Part shown: positions 33,944 through 43,057 of the stretch, piece by piece | Position numbering within the stretch: position 1 is the first letter of the stretch | How the letters are laid out: every line of letters begins with the position of its first letter | From: Ferrimonas gelatinilytica | GTDB taxonomy: Bacteria > Pseudomonadota > Gammaproteobacteria > Enterobacterales > Shewanellaceae | Reading direction: 5' to 3' | Length of the DNA stretch: 64,000 nucleotides | NCBI RefSeq assembly: GCF_039544205.1 | Contig: NZ_BAABLF010000006.1 | Span: forward strand, 186,001-250,000 | Position numbers and translations under genes: made by a program | The notes under the pieces: model-generated | Database searches by the model: none | What the model saw: only the letters and a program-made list of their open reading frames with translations | What the model was told of the DNA's origin: nothing

Positions 33944-35182
33944 GTGAGCAAACGTCGTATTGTGGTGACTGGCCTGGGAGCGGTGACTCCGGTCGGTAAC
34001 GACATTGAGACCACTTGGCAAAACTTGTTGGCTGGGAAAAGCGGAGTGGGTCCCATCCCGCACTTCGATGCCAGTGCTTTTTCTGTGCGTTTTTCTGCTT
34101 CGGTCAAAGAGTTTGATGTCGAACAGTACCTGAGCAAAAAAGACGCCCGAAAGATGGACCTGTTCATTCAGTACGGTCTGGCAGCGTCGATCCAGGCGAT
34201 CCGGGATTCCGGGTTGACCATCGATGAGGCTAACGCCCATCGCGTTGGCGCGGCCATCGGTGCCGGTATGGGCGGGCTGCAGCTGATTGAGGCGAATCAC
34301 AGTCAGCTGATCAAATCCGGCCCCCGCCGGATCTCGCCCTTCTTTGTCCCCTCCACCATCATCAATATGATTGCTGGCCACCTCTCCATCATGTACGGCT
34401 TTACCGGGCCCAACATCGCCATTACCACCGCCTGCACCACTGGCGTCCACAACATCGGTCATGCCGCACGGATGATCGCTTACGGCGATGCGGACGTGAT
34501 GGTAGCCGGTGGTGCCGAGATGGCGACCACCGAACTCGGGGTGGGCGGCTTCGCCGCCGCGAAGGCGCTCTCCACCCGCAATGACGCGCCAGAGAAAGCT
34601 TCCCGGCCCTGGGACAGGGATCGCGATGGCTTTGTGATCGGTGATGGTGCGGGGGTGATCGTACTCGAGGCGTATGAACACGCCAAAGCTCGGGGTGCCA
34701 AGATCTACGCCGAATTGGTGGGCTTTGGCATGAGTGGCGACGCCCACCATATGACCTCGCCGCCGGCGGATGGTCGCGGTGGTGCGGCAGCGATGCGCAA
34801 CGCCATTGCAGATGCGGGGGTTGCCCCGGAAACCATCGGTTATATCAATGCCCACGGTACCTCGACGCCTGCGGGGGATATTGCCGAGGTCAACGGCGTG
34901 AAACAGGTGTTTGGCGAACATGCCCATCGTCTGATCATGGGCTCTACCAAGTCGATGACCGGTCACCTGTTGGGGGCGGCGGGTTCGGTGGAGTCGATCT
35001 TCACCATCCTGGCACTGCACCATCAGCAGGTGCCGCCCACCATCAATCTGGAGAACCCCGATGAGGGGTGCGATCTGGACTTCAACCCTGACGGGGCCCG
35101 GGCGGTCGAGATGGACTATGCCCTTTGTAACTCCTTCGGTTTCGGTGGCACTAACGGCTCTTTGCTATTTAAGCGTGTCTGA
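33944..35182 (+). CDS. fabF: 3-oxoacyl-ACP synthase II FabF
   Basis: A 412-residue elongating condensing enzyme. The nucleophile is Cys164 (TTACTTGVHNIG); the two histidines lie in NAHGTSTPAGD and KSMTGHLLGAAG. The C terminus NSFGFGGTNGSLLFKR is typical. The start is GTG 33944, preceded by TGGAGG. It ends the fab cluster and has its own terminator. Confidence 0.96.
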   Translation: MSKRRIVVTGLGAVTPVGNDIETTWQNLLAGKSGVGPIPHFDASAFSVRFSASVKEFDVEQYLSKKDARKMDLFIQYGLAASIQAIRDSGLTIDEANAHRVGAAIGAGMGGLQLIEANHSQLIKSGPRRISPFFVPSTIINMIAGHLSIMYGFTGPNIAITTACTTGVHNIGHAARMIAYGDADVMVAGGAEMATTELGVGGFAAAKALSTRNDAPEKASRPWDRDRDGFVIGDGAGVIVLEAYEHAKARGAKIYAELVGFGMSGDAHHMTSPPADGRGGAAAMRNAIADAGVAPETIGYINAHGTSTPAGDIAEVNGVKQVFGEHAHRLIMGSTKSMTGHLLGAAGSVESIFTILALHHQQVPPTINLENPDEGCDLDFNPDGARAVEMDYALCNSFGFGGTNGSLLFKRV

Positions 35183-35207
35183 AACCTGGCGCTTGCAGTG
35201 CTAGCGA

Positions 35208-35232
35208 ACGGCTCCCGAAAGGGGGCCGTTTT
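35208..35232 (+). terminator. Rho-independent terminator of fabF
   Basis: AACGGC-T-CCC / GGG-G-GCCGTTTTTG stem with GAAA loop, 25 bases after the stop. Confidence 0.85.
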
Positions 35233-35330
35233 TGTTTCTGCCGGTCATATCGATACCAATGCCAGCGCTGGCATTCAGTGCTGTTATGCCGGAGAATTGC
35301 CGCAACCTATTGGAATCGAGGATAAATAAA

Positions 35331-36197
35331 ATGAGCAAGGTAGCGTTTATCGGCCTGGGCGTGATGGGGTACCCCATGGCGGGCCACCTTAGCCGGGCGG
35401 GGCATGAGGTCTGTGTTTTCAACCGCACACAGGCCAAGGCTAATCAATGGGTAACTGAGTTTGGTGGCGGTGCGGCGTCTACGCCAGCCGAGGCAGCGGC
35501 CGGGGCGGATTTTGTCATGGTCTGCGTCGGCAACGATGACGATCTGCGCAGCGTGGTACTGGGGGATCAAGGTGCGTTGGCGGGCATGGCGTCAGGAACG
35601 GTTCTGGTGGATCATACCACCGCATCGGCAGACGTGGCACGGGAGCTGGCTGCCATCGCTAAAGCGCAGGGGGTGGACTTTCTGGATGCGCCGGTCTCCG
35701 GCGGTCAGGCCGGGGCAGAAAACGGTGTGCTTACCGTGATGATGGGGGGGGAGGCCGATATCTTTGGTCGTGCCAAGCCTGTCGTGGATGCCTATGCCCG
35801 CAGCGCGGTGTTGCTGGGACCGGTGGGGAGTGGGCAGCTGTGTAAGATGGTGAACCAGATCTGCATCGCCGGCGTGGTTCAGGGGCTGGCAGAGGGACTT
35901 AACTTTGCTCAGAAGGCCGGCCTGGATGGTGACAAGGTGGTGGAGGTGATCAGCAAGGGGGCGGCGCAGTCTTGGCAGATGGAGAACCGCTCTCACACCA
36001 TGCTCCAGGGAGAGTACGAGTTCGGCTTCGCCGTGGACTGGATGCGCAAAGATCTTGCCATCACTCTGACCGAGGCGCGCCGCAATGGTGCATCGCTGCC
36101 ATTGACCGCCCTGGTGGACCAGTTTTATCAGGAGGTGCAGAAGATGGGGGGCCAGCGCTGGGATACCTCGTCGCTGATGGCACGCTTTCGGGATTGA
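35331..36197 (+). CDS. NAD(P)-dependent beta-hydroxyacid dehydrogenase
   Basis: A 288-residue dehydrogenase of the 3-hydroxyisobutyrate / tartronate-semialdehyde reductase family. The Rossmann motif is FIGLGVMGYPMAGHL at residue 6. The substrate motif DAPVSGGQAGAENG and the catalytic-lysine motif GSGQLCKMVNQI are both intact. The substrate could be 3-hydroxyisobutyrate (valine breakdown) or glyoxylate/succinic semialdehyde; the sequence alone does not decide. GAGGA precedes ATG 35331. Confidence 0.88.
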   Translation: MSKVAFIGLGVMGYPMAGHLSRAGHEVCVFNRTQAKANQWVTEFGGGAASTPAEAAAGADFVMVCVGNDDDLRSVVLGDQGALAGMASGTVLVDHTTASADVARELAAIAKAQGVDFLDAPVSGGQAGAENGVLTVMMGGEADIFGRAKPVVDAYARSAVLLGPVGSGQLCKMVNQICIAGVVQGLAEGLNFAQKAGLDGDKVVEVISKGAAQSWQMENRSHTMLQGEYEFGFAVDWMRKDLAITLTEARRNGASLPLTALVDQFYQEVQKMGGQRWDTSSLMARFRD

Positions 36198-36206
36198 CCT
36201 TCTGGC

Positions 36207-36239
36207 GGGCAGGGCAATCGCGAATGGGCTGCCCTGCCC
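36207..36239. terminator. Hairpin between the dehydrogenase gene and cdd
   Basis: Perfect 10-bp arms GGGCAGGGCA / TGCCCTGCCC with a 13-base loop, between convergent genes. No T run. Confidence 0.5.
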
Positions 36240-36248
36240 GGGAAGGGG

Positions 36249-37130
36249 TTAGACAGCTTCAGTTTGCAGCGCCACGTCGCTTACCGCTCCGAGGGCCGCA
36301 ACGGACGCGAGGCGATGGTCGATCTGACCCTGTGCTTTTTGAACCAGCAGGGCTCGTCGGATGCGATGGAAAGGGACTCCGGACATCGCCATGGCAGAGA
36401 GTGCCATCTGCATCGGCGGCAGGCTGGGATTGAAGGCGGCATTTTCCGCGTAGCGGCCGCAGAACAGGCGCTCATCATCACTTTGCAGCACCACCGCAGC
36501 GGGGCTGGATGAGTAGGGGGCGTAGCTGGCGTTGGCCTCAGCCACGGCTGCGATCATCATCGGGTCCCGGCTGGGATGCTGCAATCCGTGATCCATGTGA
36601 GCCAGCAATCCGCTTTCTACCCCCAGATCTTTGGGGCCGAAAGCGTAAGGCAGGTAGTGGGACAGTGCTTGGCGCCCCTGGTCTGGCAACACCACCTGAA
36701 GTTGATTGGCGTGTTGTAGCTCGTTCATGAATTGTCGGCAGTGGCCACAGGGCGAGGCATTGACCACCATGGCACGGATCCCGGACTCGCCGTGGCGCCA
36801 GGCGTTGCTGATGGCCGCCTGCTCACCGTGGACGGAGTGAAACAGGTTTTGCTGCACCAGCTCCAGGTTGGCGCCAAAGTAGAGGGCGCCGGATTGTCCC
36901 TGGGCGATGGCTCCCACACGGAAGTGGGATACCGGCGTGATGGCATAGGCGGCGGCCAGCGGCAGCAGGGTGAGCATCAGAGGATCACTCTCCAGGCCCG
37001 ACAGCGATTGCAGCTGCGTAAAGCGCTCGGCGCTGATCACCCCCTCGAAGCGGTCGGTGAGCTCCGGCGTCAGGGCCTGAGTCAGCGCTGGGGGCAGGGC
37101 CTGCAGCGCGGTGTGAAGATCATGTGTCAT
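36249..37130 (-). CDS. cdd: Cytidine deaminase
   Basis: A 293-residue homodimeric-type cytidine deaminase (E. coli type, with a degenerate second domain). It converts cytidine and deoxycytidine to uridine forms for pyrimidine salvage. Zinc and catalytic residues are His101 and Glu103 in SVHGEQAAI, and Cys128/Cys131 in SPCGHC. The C-terminal half lacks a second complete site, as in the family. It follows sbcB on the same strand but 99 bases away, so co-transcription is possible only. Confidence 0.95.
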   Translation of the reverse strand: MTHDLHTALQALPPALTQALTPELTDRFEGVISAERFTQLQSLSGLESDPLMLTLLPLAAAYAITPVSHFRVGAIAQGQSGALYFGANLELVQQNLFHSVHGEQAAISNAWRHGESGIRAMVVNASPCGHCRQFMNELQHANQLQVVLPDQGRQALSHYLPYAFGPKDLGVESGLLAHMDHGLQHPSRDPMMIAAVAEANASYAPYSSSPAAVVLQSDDERLFCGRYAENAAFNPSLPPMQMALSAMAMSGVPFHRIRRALLVQKAQGQIDHRLASVAALGAVSDVALQTEAV

Positions 37131-37229
37131 AGCGAAGATCCAAACAATATTCGACTTCGATTGTAGGACGCCGGGATCCTGGACGTTGTGCGCCAGCTCA
37201 CGGCCCGTGGGTTCAATCCACTTCCCAAG

Positions 37230-38639
37230 CTACAGGCTTCGCAGGTAGTGTCCGAGGGCGGTCAGCAGTTTCGACTTGGTTTCATCCTGGCCATGTTGCT
37301 CAAACAGCTGCTCCAGCCGGTAGAGATATTCGGGATCGTCCAACCGGGCGCGGCAGTGCTCCTGCCACTTAACCTGCTCCGCTTCGCTCAAGGTTTCCGG
37401 GTAGTTTCGCGCCCGGTAGAGGAAGTAGAGAGGCGCCAGTCGCGGATCCTTAAACACCGGCTCCAGTGCCGCCAGGTGTGCTGCCGGGGTGGTGCGCACC
37501 AGCTCGATCTGGGCACGATCCGCATCGCTGAAAAAGCCGTCGTACAGTTGTTGGTCCGCGGGTTTGGGGGTACTCGGTGGCGCCGAGTCGGTGAAGAGTC
37601 CATGGAGCTTCTCCCTCACCAGTTTGTGATTTTGCTTGAGTAAGCGGTAGTGATGGCGGCACTGGGCCTTATCCAGGCTGAGCCGCTGCGCGTTGCTGTC
37701 ATCCAAGGTGGCTGCCGGAGCGACAAAGGGACTGCGGTTCAGGTGAACCAGTTTAACCGGTACCCGGGGCTCTCCCTCAGGACGTTCGCTGGCACTGAGG
37801 TAGAGCTTCTCCCTGAGCGTAACGACGTCCCATTCCAGCAGTGGCGTGGGGTCTTGCGTCAGGTCGACACAGGCTACGGCATTCTTGTTGTCCGGGTGCC
37901 AGGCCATGGGCAGCACCAGCGCGGCACAGCCGTGGGCCGCAGGGAAGCGCGAACTGACGTGCAGCAGCGGCTTAAGCGCGAGGATGTCGATCTGCTGTGC
38001 AACCGCCTGCTTGCGCCTTAACGAGAAGTACCACTGGTAAAGCTTGGGTTGTTTCTCTTTTATCAGTTTGGCCAGGGCGATGGTGGCCTTAACGTCGGAG
38101 ACGGCATCGTGAGCGGCATCGTGGCCAATGCCGTTGGCGGCGGTCAGGTGCTCCAGCTTGAAGCTGGGGTGGCCATCCTCCCGCAGCGGCCACTCGATAC
38201 CCTCGGGACGCAGGGCGTAGCAGGCGCGAACCAGATCGATGATGTCCCACCGGCTGTTGCCGTTTTGCCACTCCCGTGCATAGGGATCGAAAAAATTACG
38301 ATAGAGGGTGTAGCGGGTGACCTCGTCATCGAAACGCAGGGAGTTATAACCCACCGTGCAGGTACCGGGGCGTGCCATCTGTGCCTGAACCTTGGCGATG
38401 AATTCCGCTTCCACGCCCCCCAGGCGATTGGCTTTTTGCGGTGTGATCCCGGTGATCAGGATCGCCTCCGGGTGGGGCAGGTAATCTGTCGCCAGACGAC
38501 AGTAGAACTCGACCGGTTCTTCAATGATGTTGAGATCGAGATCCGTCCGGATCCCGGCAAACTGGGCGGGCCGGTCCGCCGCCGGATTGGCGCCCCAAGT
38601 CTCATAATCGTGCCAGAGGAGGGTGGGTTGTTGCGTCAT
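37230..38639 (-). CDS. sbcB: Exodeoxyribonuclease I
   Basis: A 469-residue 3'-5' single-strand exonuclease used in mismatch repair and recombination. The DEDDh catalytic residues begin with Asp11 and Glu13 in WHDYETWG; the last motif is NGIGHDAAHDAVSDV with the His and Asp. The SH3-like middle region is recognisable at LPMAWHPDNKNAVACVDL, and the C-terminal helical domain ends LLTALGHYLRSL. Length matches E. coli ExoI (475). It diverges from the YlqF gene. Confidence 0.95.
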   Translation of the reverse strand: MTQQPTLLWHDYETWGANPAADRPAQFAGIRTDLDLNIIEEPVEFYCRLATDYLPHPEAILITGITPQKANRLGGVEAEFIAKVQAQMARPGTCTVGYNSLRFDDEVTRYTLYRNFFDPYAREWQNGNSRWDIIDLVRACYALRPEGIEWPLREDGHPSFKLEHLTAANGIGHDAAHDAVSDVKATIALAKLIKEKQPKLYQWYFSLRRKQAVAQQIDILALKPLLHVSSRFPAAHGCAALVLPMAWHPDNKNAVACVDLTQDPTPLLEWDVVTLREKLYLSASERPEGEPRVPVKLVHLNRSPFVAPAATLDDSNAQRLSLDKAQCRHHYRLLKQNHKLVREKLHGLFTDSAPPSTPKPADQQLYDGFFSDADRAQIELVRTTPAAHLAALEPVFKDPRLAPLYFLYRARNYPETLSEAEQVKWQEHCRARLDDPEYLYRLEQLFEQHGQDETKSKLLTALGHYLRSL

Positions 38640-38813
38640 AACACGCCTGCTCTAAGTGTAAAACCTCATTCTAACAGATGTTTCCTCCCAAACCTTTGGC
38701 CTCCTCTGAGTGCCGAAGCCAATGGTTGCGACCGAGAGGAGCGGCCAGCTCATGATCTTTATCTCCGTTCAGGCTACACTGCGCGGATCCCAGACAAGAG
38801 AAGAGAGTAGGTC

Positions 38814-39749
38814 ATGGCACTTCAATGGTTTCCGGGCCATATGAACAAGGCGCGGCGCGAGATCAAAGAGGTGATGCCGCAGATGGATGTGATCATCGAG
38901 GTGCTCGATGCCCGCATCCCCTACAGCAGTGAAAACCCCATGGTGGCGCAGTTGCGTCGCGACAAGCCGGTGATCAAGATCCTCAATAAGGCGGATCTGG
39001 CGGATCCCGTGCTCACCGAGCAGTGGATGACCTACCTGGAGCAGGAGCAGGGGGTTAAGACCCTGGCCCTGGATACGGATAAGGCGAGCCAGGTGCATAA
39101 GATCACCGATCTCTGTCATAAGCTGGTGCCCAATAAGGTGGGCCAGGATAAGCAGATAAAGGCGATGATCATGGGGATCCCCAATGTTGGGAAATCTACG
39201 TTGATCAATACCCTGGCCAAGCGAGTCGTGGCGAAAACCGGCAATGAGCCCGCGGTGACCAAGGCCCAGCAGCGGATCAAGCTGGAGCAGGGGATCATGC
39301 TGTACGACACGCCGGGAATGCTGTGGCCCAAGCTGGAGAATGAACACTACGGCTACCGTCTTGCCGCGATTGCGGCGATCCGCGATACCGTGGTGGATTA
39401 CGAGGACCTGGGCAGTTACGTCTCCGAGTACCTGATGAAGAGCTACCCGGAACGCCTGATGGAGCGCTACAAACTCGACGTCCTGCCGGAGCAGGATTGG
39501 GAGTTCATGGAGATGGCGGGACGCAAGCGTGGCTGCATGCGCGCTGGAAATCAGGTGGATCTGGCCAAGTTCGGCACGCTGCTAATCAACGAGCTTCGTA
39601 ATGGCACCCTGGGTGGCATCACCCTGGAAACACCCTCAATGGCGGAAGTGGAGAAAGCGGAACTTGAGGAGGCTCGGCAAAAGGCCGAGGCCCTCAAGCA
39701 AGCCCAGGAGGCGGAGAAACTCAAGCGCAAACAGGGCCGCCGGCACTGA
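38814..39749 (+). CDS. ylqF: Ribosome biogenesis GTPase, YlqF/RbgA family
   Basis: A 311-residue circularly permuted GTPase. The G motifs occur in the order G4 (LNKADL), G5-like, G1 (MGIPNVGKSTLINTL), then G3 (YDTPGMLWPK), the permuted layout of RbgA/YlqF, which in Bacillus acts in 50S assembly. It opens with LQWFPGHMNKARREI, the family signature. After residue about 270 the C terminus is a Lys/Glu/Ala-rich coiled coil. Its role in this organism is by homology. A terminator lies about 90 bases downstream. Confidence 0.92.
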   Translation: MALQWFPGHMNKARREIKEVMPQMDVIIEVLDARIPYSSENPMVAQLRRDKPVIKILNKADLADPVLTEQWMTYLEQEQGVKTLALDTDKASQVHKITDLCHKLVPNKVGQDKQIKAMIMGIPNVGKSTLINTLAKRVVAKTGNEPAVTKAQQRIKLEQGIMLYDTPGMLWPKLENEHYGYRLAAIAAIRDTVVDYEDLGSYVSEYLMKSYPERLMERYKLDVLPEQDWEFMEMAGRKRGCMRAGNQVDLAKFGTLLINELRNGTLGGITLETPSMAEVEKAELEEARQKAEALKQAQEAEKLKRKQGRRH

Positions 39750-39836
39750 GGCTGATTTCAGGATAGGCATTGCTGCGCGTCCATTAACCGCAGCCGAAGT
39801 CACCGCTGCGGTGAGGCCAAAACCTTCGGATACTCG

Positions 39837-39860
39837 AAGCCGGACTCTGTCCGGCTTTTC
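39837..39860 (+). terminator. Rho-independent terminator of the YlqF gene
   Basis: AAGCCGG-ACTCTGT-CCGGCTT followed by TTCTATTT. An additional ACCGCAGC / GCTGCGGT inverted repeat lies just upstream at 39787-39812. Confidence 0.7.
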
Positions 39861-39928
39861 TATTTCGACTGGCTGATGAGTCAGGCAGAACCGCGAGGGA
39901 CAACCCTTCCAGAAATGTTGGCCGGGGC

Positions 39929-40411
39929 TCAGTAAAAGGGCAGGTGGCAACTGGGCTGATCATTTTTTTCCAGATAGTTCTGGTGGTACTCCTCGGCGCG
40001 CCAGAAAGGTTGCGCCGGCGCGATCTCGGTGACGATGGGTTTATCTCGCCAGTAACCGTGAGCCTGCTGTGACGCTTTCGATTGTTCAGCCACCTCTCTC
40101 TGACTGGCATCATGGTAAAAGATCACACTTCGGTACTGACTGCCCAGGTCGTCACCCTGTCGGTGCCGGGTGGTTGGATTGTGATACTGCCAAAACACCT
40201 CGAGGATCGCTTCAAAGCCGGTGCGGTCAGGGTCGAACTCGATCTGCACCACCTCCGCATGGCCCGTGCTGCCCTGCTTAACCTGCTGATAGGTGGGGTT
40301 GTCGAGGTGGCCTCCCATGTAGCCGCAGCGGGTGTTGAGTACGCCGTCAATTTGGCGCAAAAAATGCTCTACGCCCCAGAAACATCCGGCGCCTAATGTT
40401 GCTAATGCCAT
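39929..40411 (-). CDS. msrA: Peptide-methionine (S)-S-oxide reductase MsrA
   Basis: A 160-residue single-domain MsrA. Catalytic Cys10 is in GAGCFWGVEHF; RCGYMGG and GSQYRSVIFYH follow. A second cysteine (PSCHLPFY) lies at the extreme C terminus and may be the recycling residue. There is no signal peptide. ATG 40411 is preceded by AAAGGGG and is preferred over the 30-residue longer frame. It differs clearly from the MsrA half of the MsrB-MsrA fusion at 20 kb, so the two are not recent duplicates. Confidence 0.94.
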   Translation of the reverse strand: MALATLGAGCFWGVEHFLRQIDGVLNTRCGYMGGHLDNPTYQQVKQGSTGHAEVVQIEFDPDRTGFEAILEVFWQYHNPTTRHRQGDDLGSQYRSVIFYHDASQREVAEQSKASQQAHGYWRDKPIVTEIAPAQPFWRAEEYHQNYLEKNDQPSCHLPFY

Positions 40412-40693
40412 CCTTTTCCCCTTTAACAGTTGTTCGACGTTGATCGGATACCCAGCGAGTAACGGACTGCGACTGTGGTAACGGTGTGACGTTGCCTTCA
40501 CTTAAGTGGCCGCTTGGAGCTTTAGACGTTTAGCCATCCAAGGTGAGGATATGACAGTGTACAGCGGGGGGCAAGAGAAAATCCTGGCCCGTGATTAACC
40601 TGAGTATTGCCCTTGTTACAATGCCGGGATTGCGTGGTCGTCGCGGCGCAGAGCCGCAGCGGCAAAAGAGGTGCGTTGCAAAAGGAGAGAACC

Positions 40694-41704
40694 TTGTTAG
40701 AGATGGATCTGTTGTCCCATACCCTGCGTCATGCCGGCGAACGGATCAGCCCCAAAAGCTGGACACTGAGCGACGGTACCAGGGTGACCCTGCATGATGT
40801 CGGGATCTTAAGTTTTGAGCCGGCCAAACCTGGGCCCGGGGATATCGTCTTGTCAGCAGGGGTTCATGGAAATGAGACAGCCCCGCAGGAGCTGCTTAAT
40901 GGCCTGGTAACCGGGCTGATAAACGGAGCCTTAAGGTGTCAAAACCGGTTGCTGGTCCTCTTCGGTAACCCCCTCGCAATGGCTGAGGGGGTTCGGGAAG
41001 TAGAGGCGAACATGAATCGCATGTTCAGTGGCGGACATCGGCAGTACTTGAGCACTGCGAGCGCGGAGGCTGAGCGTGCCGCCTTGCTGGAAAATAGCGT
41101 AGAGGCGTTTTTCACCCAGCGGCAGGGCAGCCGCTACCACTATGATCTGCACACCGCGATCCGCGCATCCAAGCGGGAGCGCTTTGCCATCTACCCCTTT
41201 CGCCATGGCAAACCCTGGCGGCGGGCCCAGCTGGCCTTTCTGGCTAACGGCGGCGTCGACACCGTGCTGCTGTCCCACGACCCGACCCACACCCTCAGTT
41301 ACTTCTCCTCCGACCGTTTCGGTGCGGATGCCTTTACCGTCGAGTTGGGTAAGGTAAGGCCTTTTGGCCAGAATGATCTTGAGCGCCTGGCCCCTTTTCG
41401 CGACCAGTTAATCGCCCTGATCGAAGATAGCAGTCCCAACCTCTCTGAACCGGAAACCCTGACGGTGTTTGATGTGGCCCAAGTGATCATCAAGGAAACG
41501 GAGGATTTTCGCCTGCATTTTGCCGATGATGCGGCCAATTTTACCCCCTATCCACGAGGTACGCTGCTGGCCAGCGATGGCGTGGCGGCCCATCGCGTCA
41601 AGGCGGAAGAGGAGGCGATCGTGTTTCCCAATGCCAAGGTGGCGAATGGCCAGCGTGCCTGCCTGACGGTCGTGCCCGTGGGGGCAGACCAGCCCTTCGA
41701 GTAG
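40694..41704 (+). CDS. astE: Succinylglutamate desuccinylase AstE
   Basis: A 336-residue zinc hydrolase that performs the last step of the arginine succinyltransferase (AST) pathway, N-succinylglutamate to glutamate and succinate. The zinc motif is AGVHGNETAPQE (His and Glu); the third ligand is in YDLHTAIRAS. VELGKVRPFGQNDLERL is typical for AstE. The start is uncertain: TTG 40694 lies six bases after an AAAGGAG site, while ATG 40703 is too far for good spacing. The other ast genes (astC, A, D, B) are not in the window. Confidence 0.9.
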   Translation: MLEMDLLSHTLRHAGERISPKSWTLSDGTRVTLHDVGILSFEPAKPGPGDIVLSAGVHGNETAPQELLNGLVTGLINGALRCQNRLLVLFGNPLAMAEGVREVEANMNRMFSGGHRQYLSTASAEAERAALLENSVEAFFTQRQGSRYHYDLHTAIRASKRERFAIYPFRHGKPWRRAQLAFLANGGVDTVLLSHDPTHTLSYFSSDRFGADAFTVELGKVRPFGQNDLERLAPFRDQLIALIEDSSPNLSEPETLTVFDVAQVIIKETEDFRLHFADDAANFTPYPRGTLLASDGVAAHRVKAEEEAIVFPNAKVANGQRACLTVVPVGADQPFE

Positions 41705-41784
41705 AGGCGATGTGGCTGTAAATCCCTCGATACAGACTAAAGTGGGAGCGCGCTGCTTTCCTCGCGGACGGTGTTGTTATGCCG

Positions 41785-41800
41785 TTGACGTAAAGGTAAC
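41785..41800 (+). promoter_or_regulatory. Candidate LiuR-type operator upstream of the BCKDH genes
   Basis: TTGACGTAAAGGTAAC resembles the MerR-family LiuR operators (TTGACGTWWACGTCAA-like) that control branched-chain amino acid breakdown in Shewanella relatives. One half fits well, the other poorly. It lies about 73 bases before the E1alpha start. Confidence 0.3.
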
Positions 41801-41872
41801 TTGGCTGCAGCGTTCCAATAATGACAACACAAGGACAGGCAGACTCCTGCCTGTGAAATGGGAAGTGCAACG

Positions 41873-43057
41873 ATGACGGACAATTCGGCGGTGGCTAATG
41901 AAAGTCACCAAGCCCAACTGGTGGACGGCCACGCTTTGGCGATCCCGACGGTAAAACTGCTCAATGCCGAGGGGGAGTTGCTCGAGGGGGCCACTTTGCC
42001 CCAGATCGACAAGGCCCTGACTCAGAGGATCCTGGACTCAGCGATATTTACCCGGGTCCTGGATGATCGCATGCTGGCAGCACAACGTCAGGGGCGGATC
42101 AGCTTTTATATGACCTGTACCGGTGAGGAGGCCGCCGTGTTGGGGGCTGCTGCGGCGCTGAAGCCTCAAGACATGATCATGGCACAGTATCGGGAGCAGG
42201 CGGCGTTGCGTTACCGGGGTTTCACGACCGAGCAGTTTATGAACCAGATGTTTTCCAATGAGAAAGATCTGGGGAAAGGGCGGCAGATGCCGATCCACTA
42301 CGGCAGCAGGGCGCTGAACTATATGACCATCTCCTCGCCCCTGGGGACCCAGATCCCCCAAGCGGCCGGCTACGCCTACGGGCAGAAGCTGCAGGAGGAG
42401 GATGCCTGTACCCTCTGCTTCTTCGGTGAGGGGGCTGCCTCGGAAGGGGATTTCCACGCCGGCCTGAATATGGCCGCCGTGCACCAGGCCCCGGTGATCT
42501 TCTTCTGCCGTAACAACGGCTACGCGATCTCCACCCCCGCCAACGAGCAGTTTGCCGGTGATGGTATTGCGCCCCGGGCGGTAGGCTACGGCATGAAGGC
42601 CATCCGGGTGGACGGTAATGACATGCTGGCGGTACTGGCGGCCACCCAGTTGGCCCGTAAGGTGGCGCTGGAGGAGAACTGCCCGGTTCTGATCGAAGCG
42701 ATGAGCTATCGACTGGGGGCACACTCCAGCTCCGATGATCCCAGCGGCTACCGCAGTAAGGATGAGGAGGCCAAGTGGCGGGAGTTTGATCCCGTGCGGC
42801 GCTTCAAGCTTTGGGCGATTAAGCAGGGCTGGTGGAGCGAAGAGGAGGACGAGACCCTCTTCGAAACCTACCGAGCTGAAGTACTGGCGGCGGTGAAGGT
42901 GGCGGAGAAGCTGCCGTTGCCGGGCCTGGATACCCTGGTGACCGATGTCTATGACACCGTGCCGGCGCACCTGGAAGCACAGTTAAAACAGGTACGCGAG
43001 CAGGTTCAAAAATACCCCGATCACTACCCGGCCACAGCGAACAAGGAGCGTGGATGA
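41873..43057 (+). CDS. bkdA1: Branched-chain 2-oxo acid dehydrogenase E1 alpha
   Basis: A 394-residue thiamine-diphosphate-dependent subunit that, with E1beta, decarboxylates the 2-oxo acids of Val, Leu and Ile. The TPP motif is GEGAASEGDFHAGLN, ending in FFCRNNGYAIS. The region ISFYMTCTGEEAAVLG and QYREQAALRYRG are typical of BCKDH rather than pyruvate dehydrogenase. ATG 41873 has a GGGAAG site at good spacing; the ATG five codons upstream lacks one. The stop overlaps the E1beta start (ATGATG), so synthesis is coupled. Confidence 0.93.
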   Translation: MTDNSAVANESHQAQLVDGHALAIPTVKLLNAEGELLEGATLPQIDKALTQRILDSAIFTRVLDDRMLAAQRQGRISFYMTCTGEEAAVLGAAAALKPQDMIMAQYREQAALRYRGFTTEQFMNQMFSNEKDLGKGRQMPIHYGSRALNYMTISSPLGTQIPQAAGYAYGQKLQEEDACTLCFFGEGAASEGDFHAGLNMAAVHQAPVIFFCRNNGYAISTPANEQFAGDGIAPRAVGYGMKAIRVDGNDMLAVLAATQLARKVALEENCPVLIEAMSYRLGAHSSSDDPSGYRSKDEEAKWREFDPVRRFKLWAIKQGWWSEEEDETLFETYRAEVLAAVKVAEKLPLPGLDTLVTDVYDTVPAHLEAQLKQVREQVQKYPDHYPATANKERG

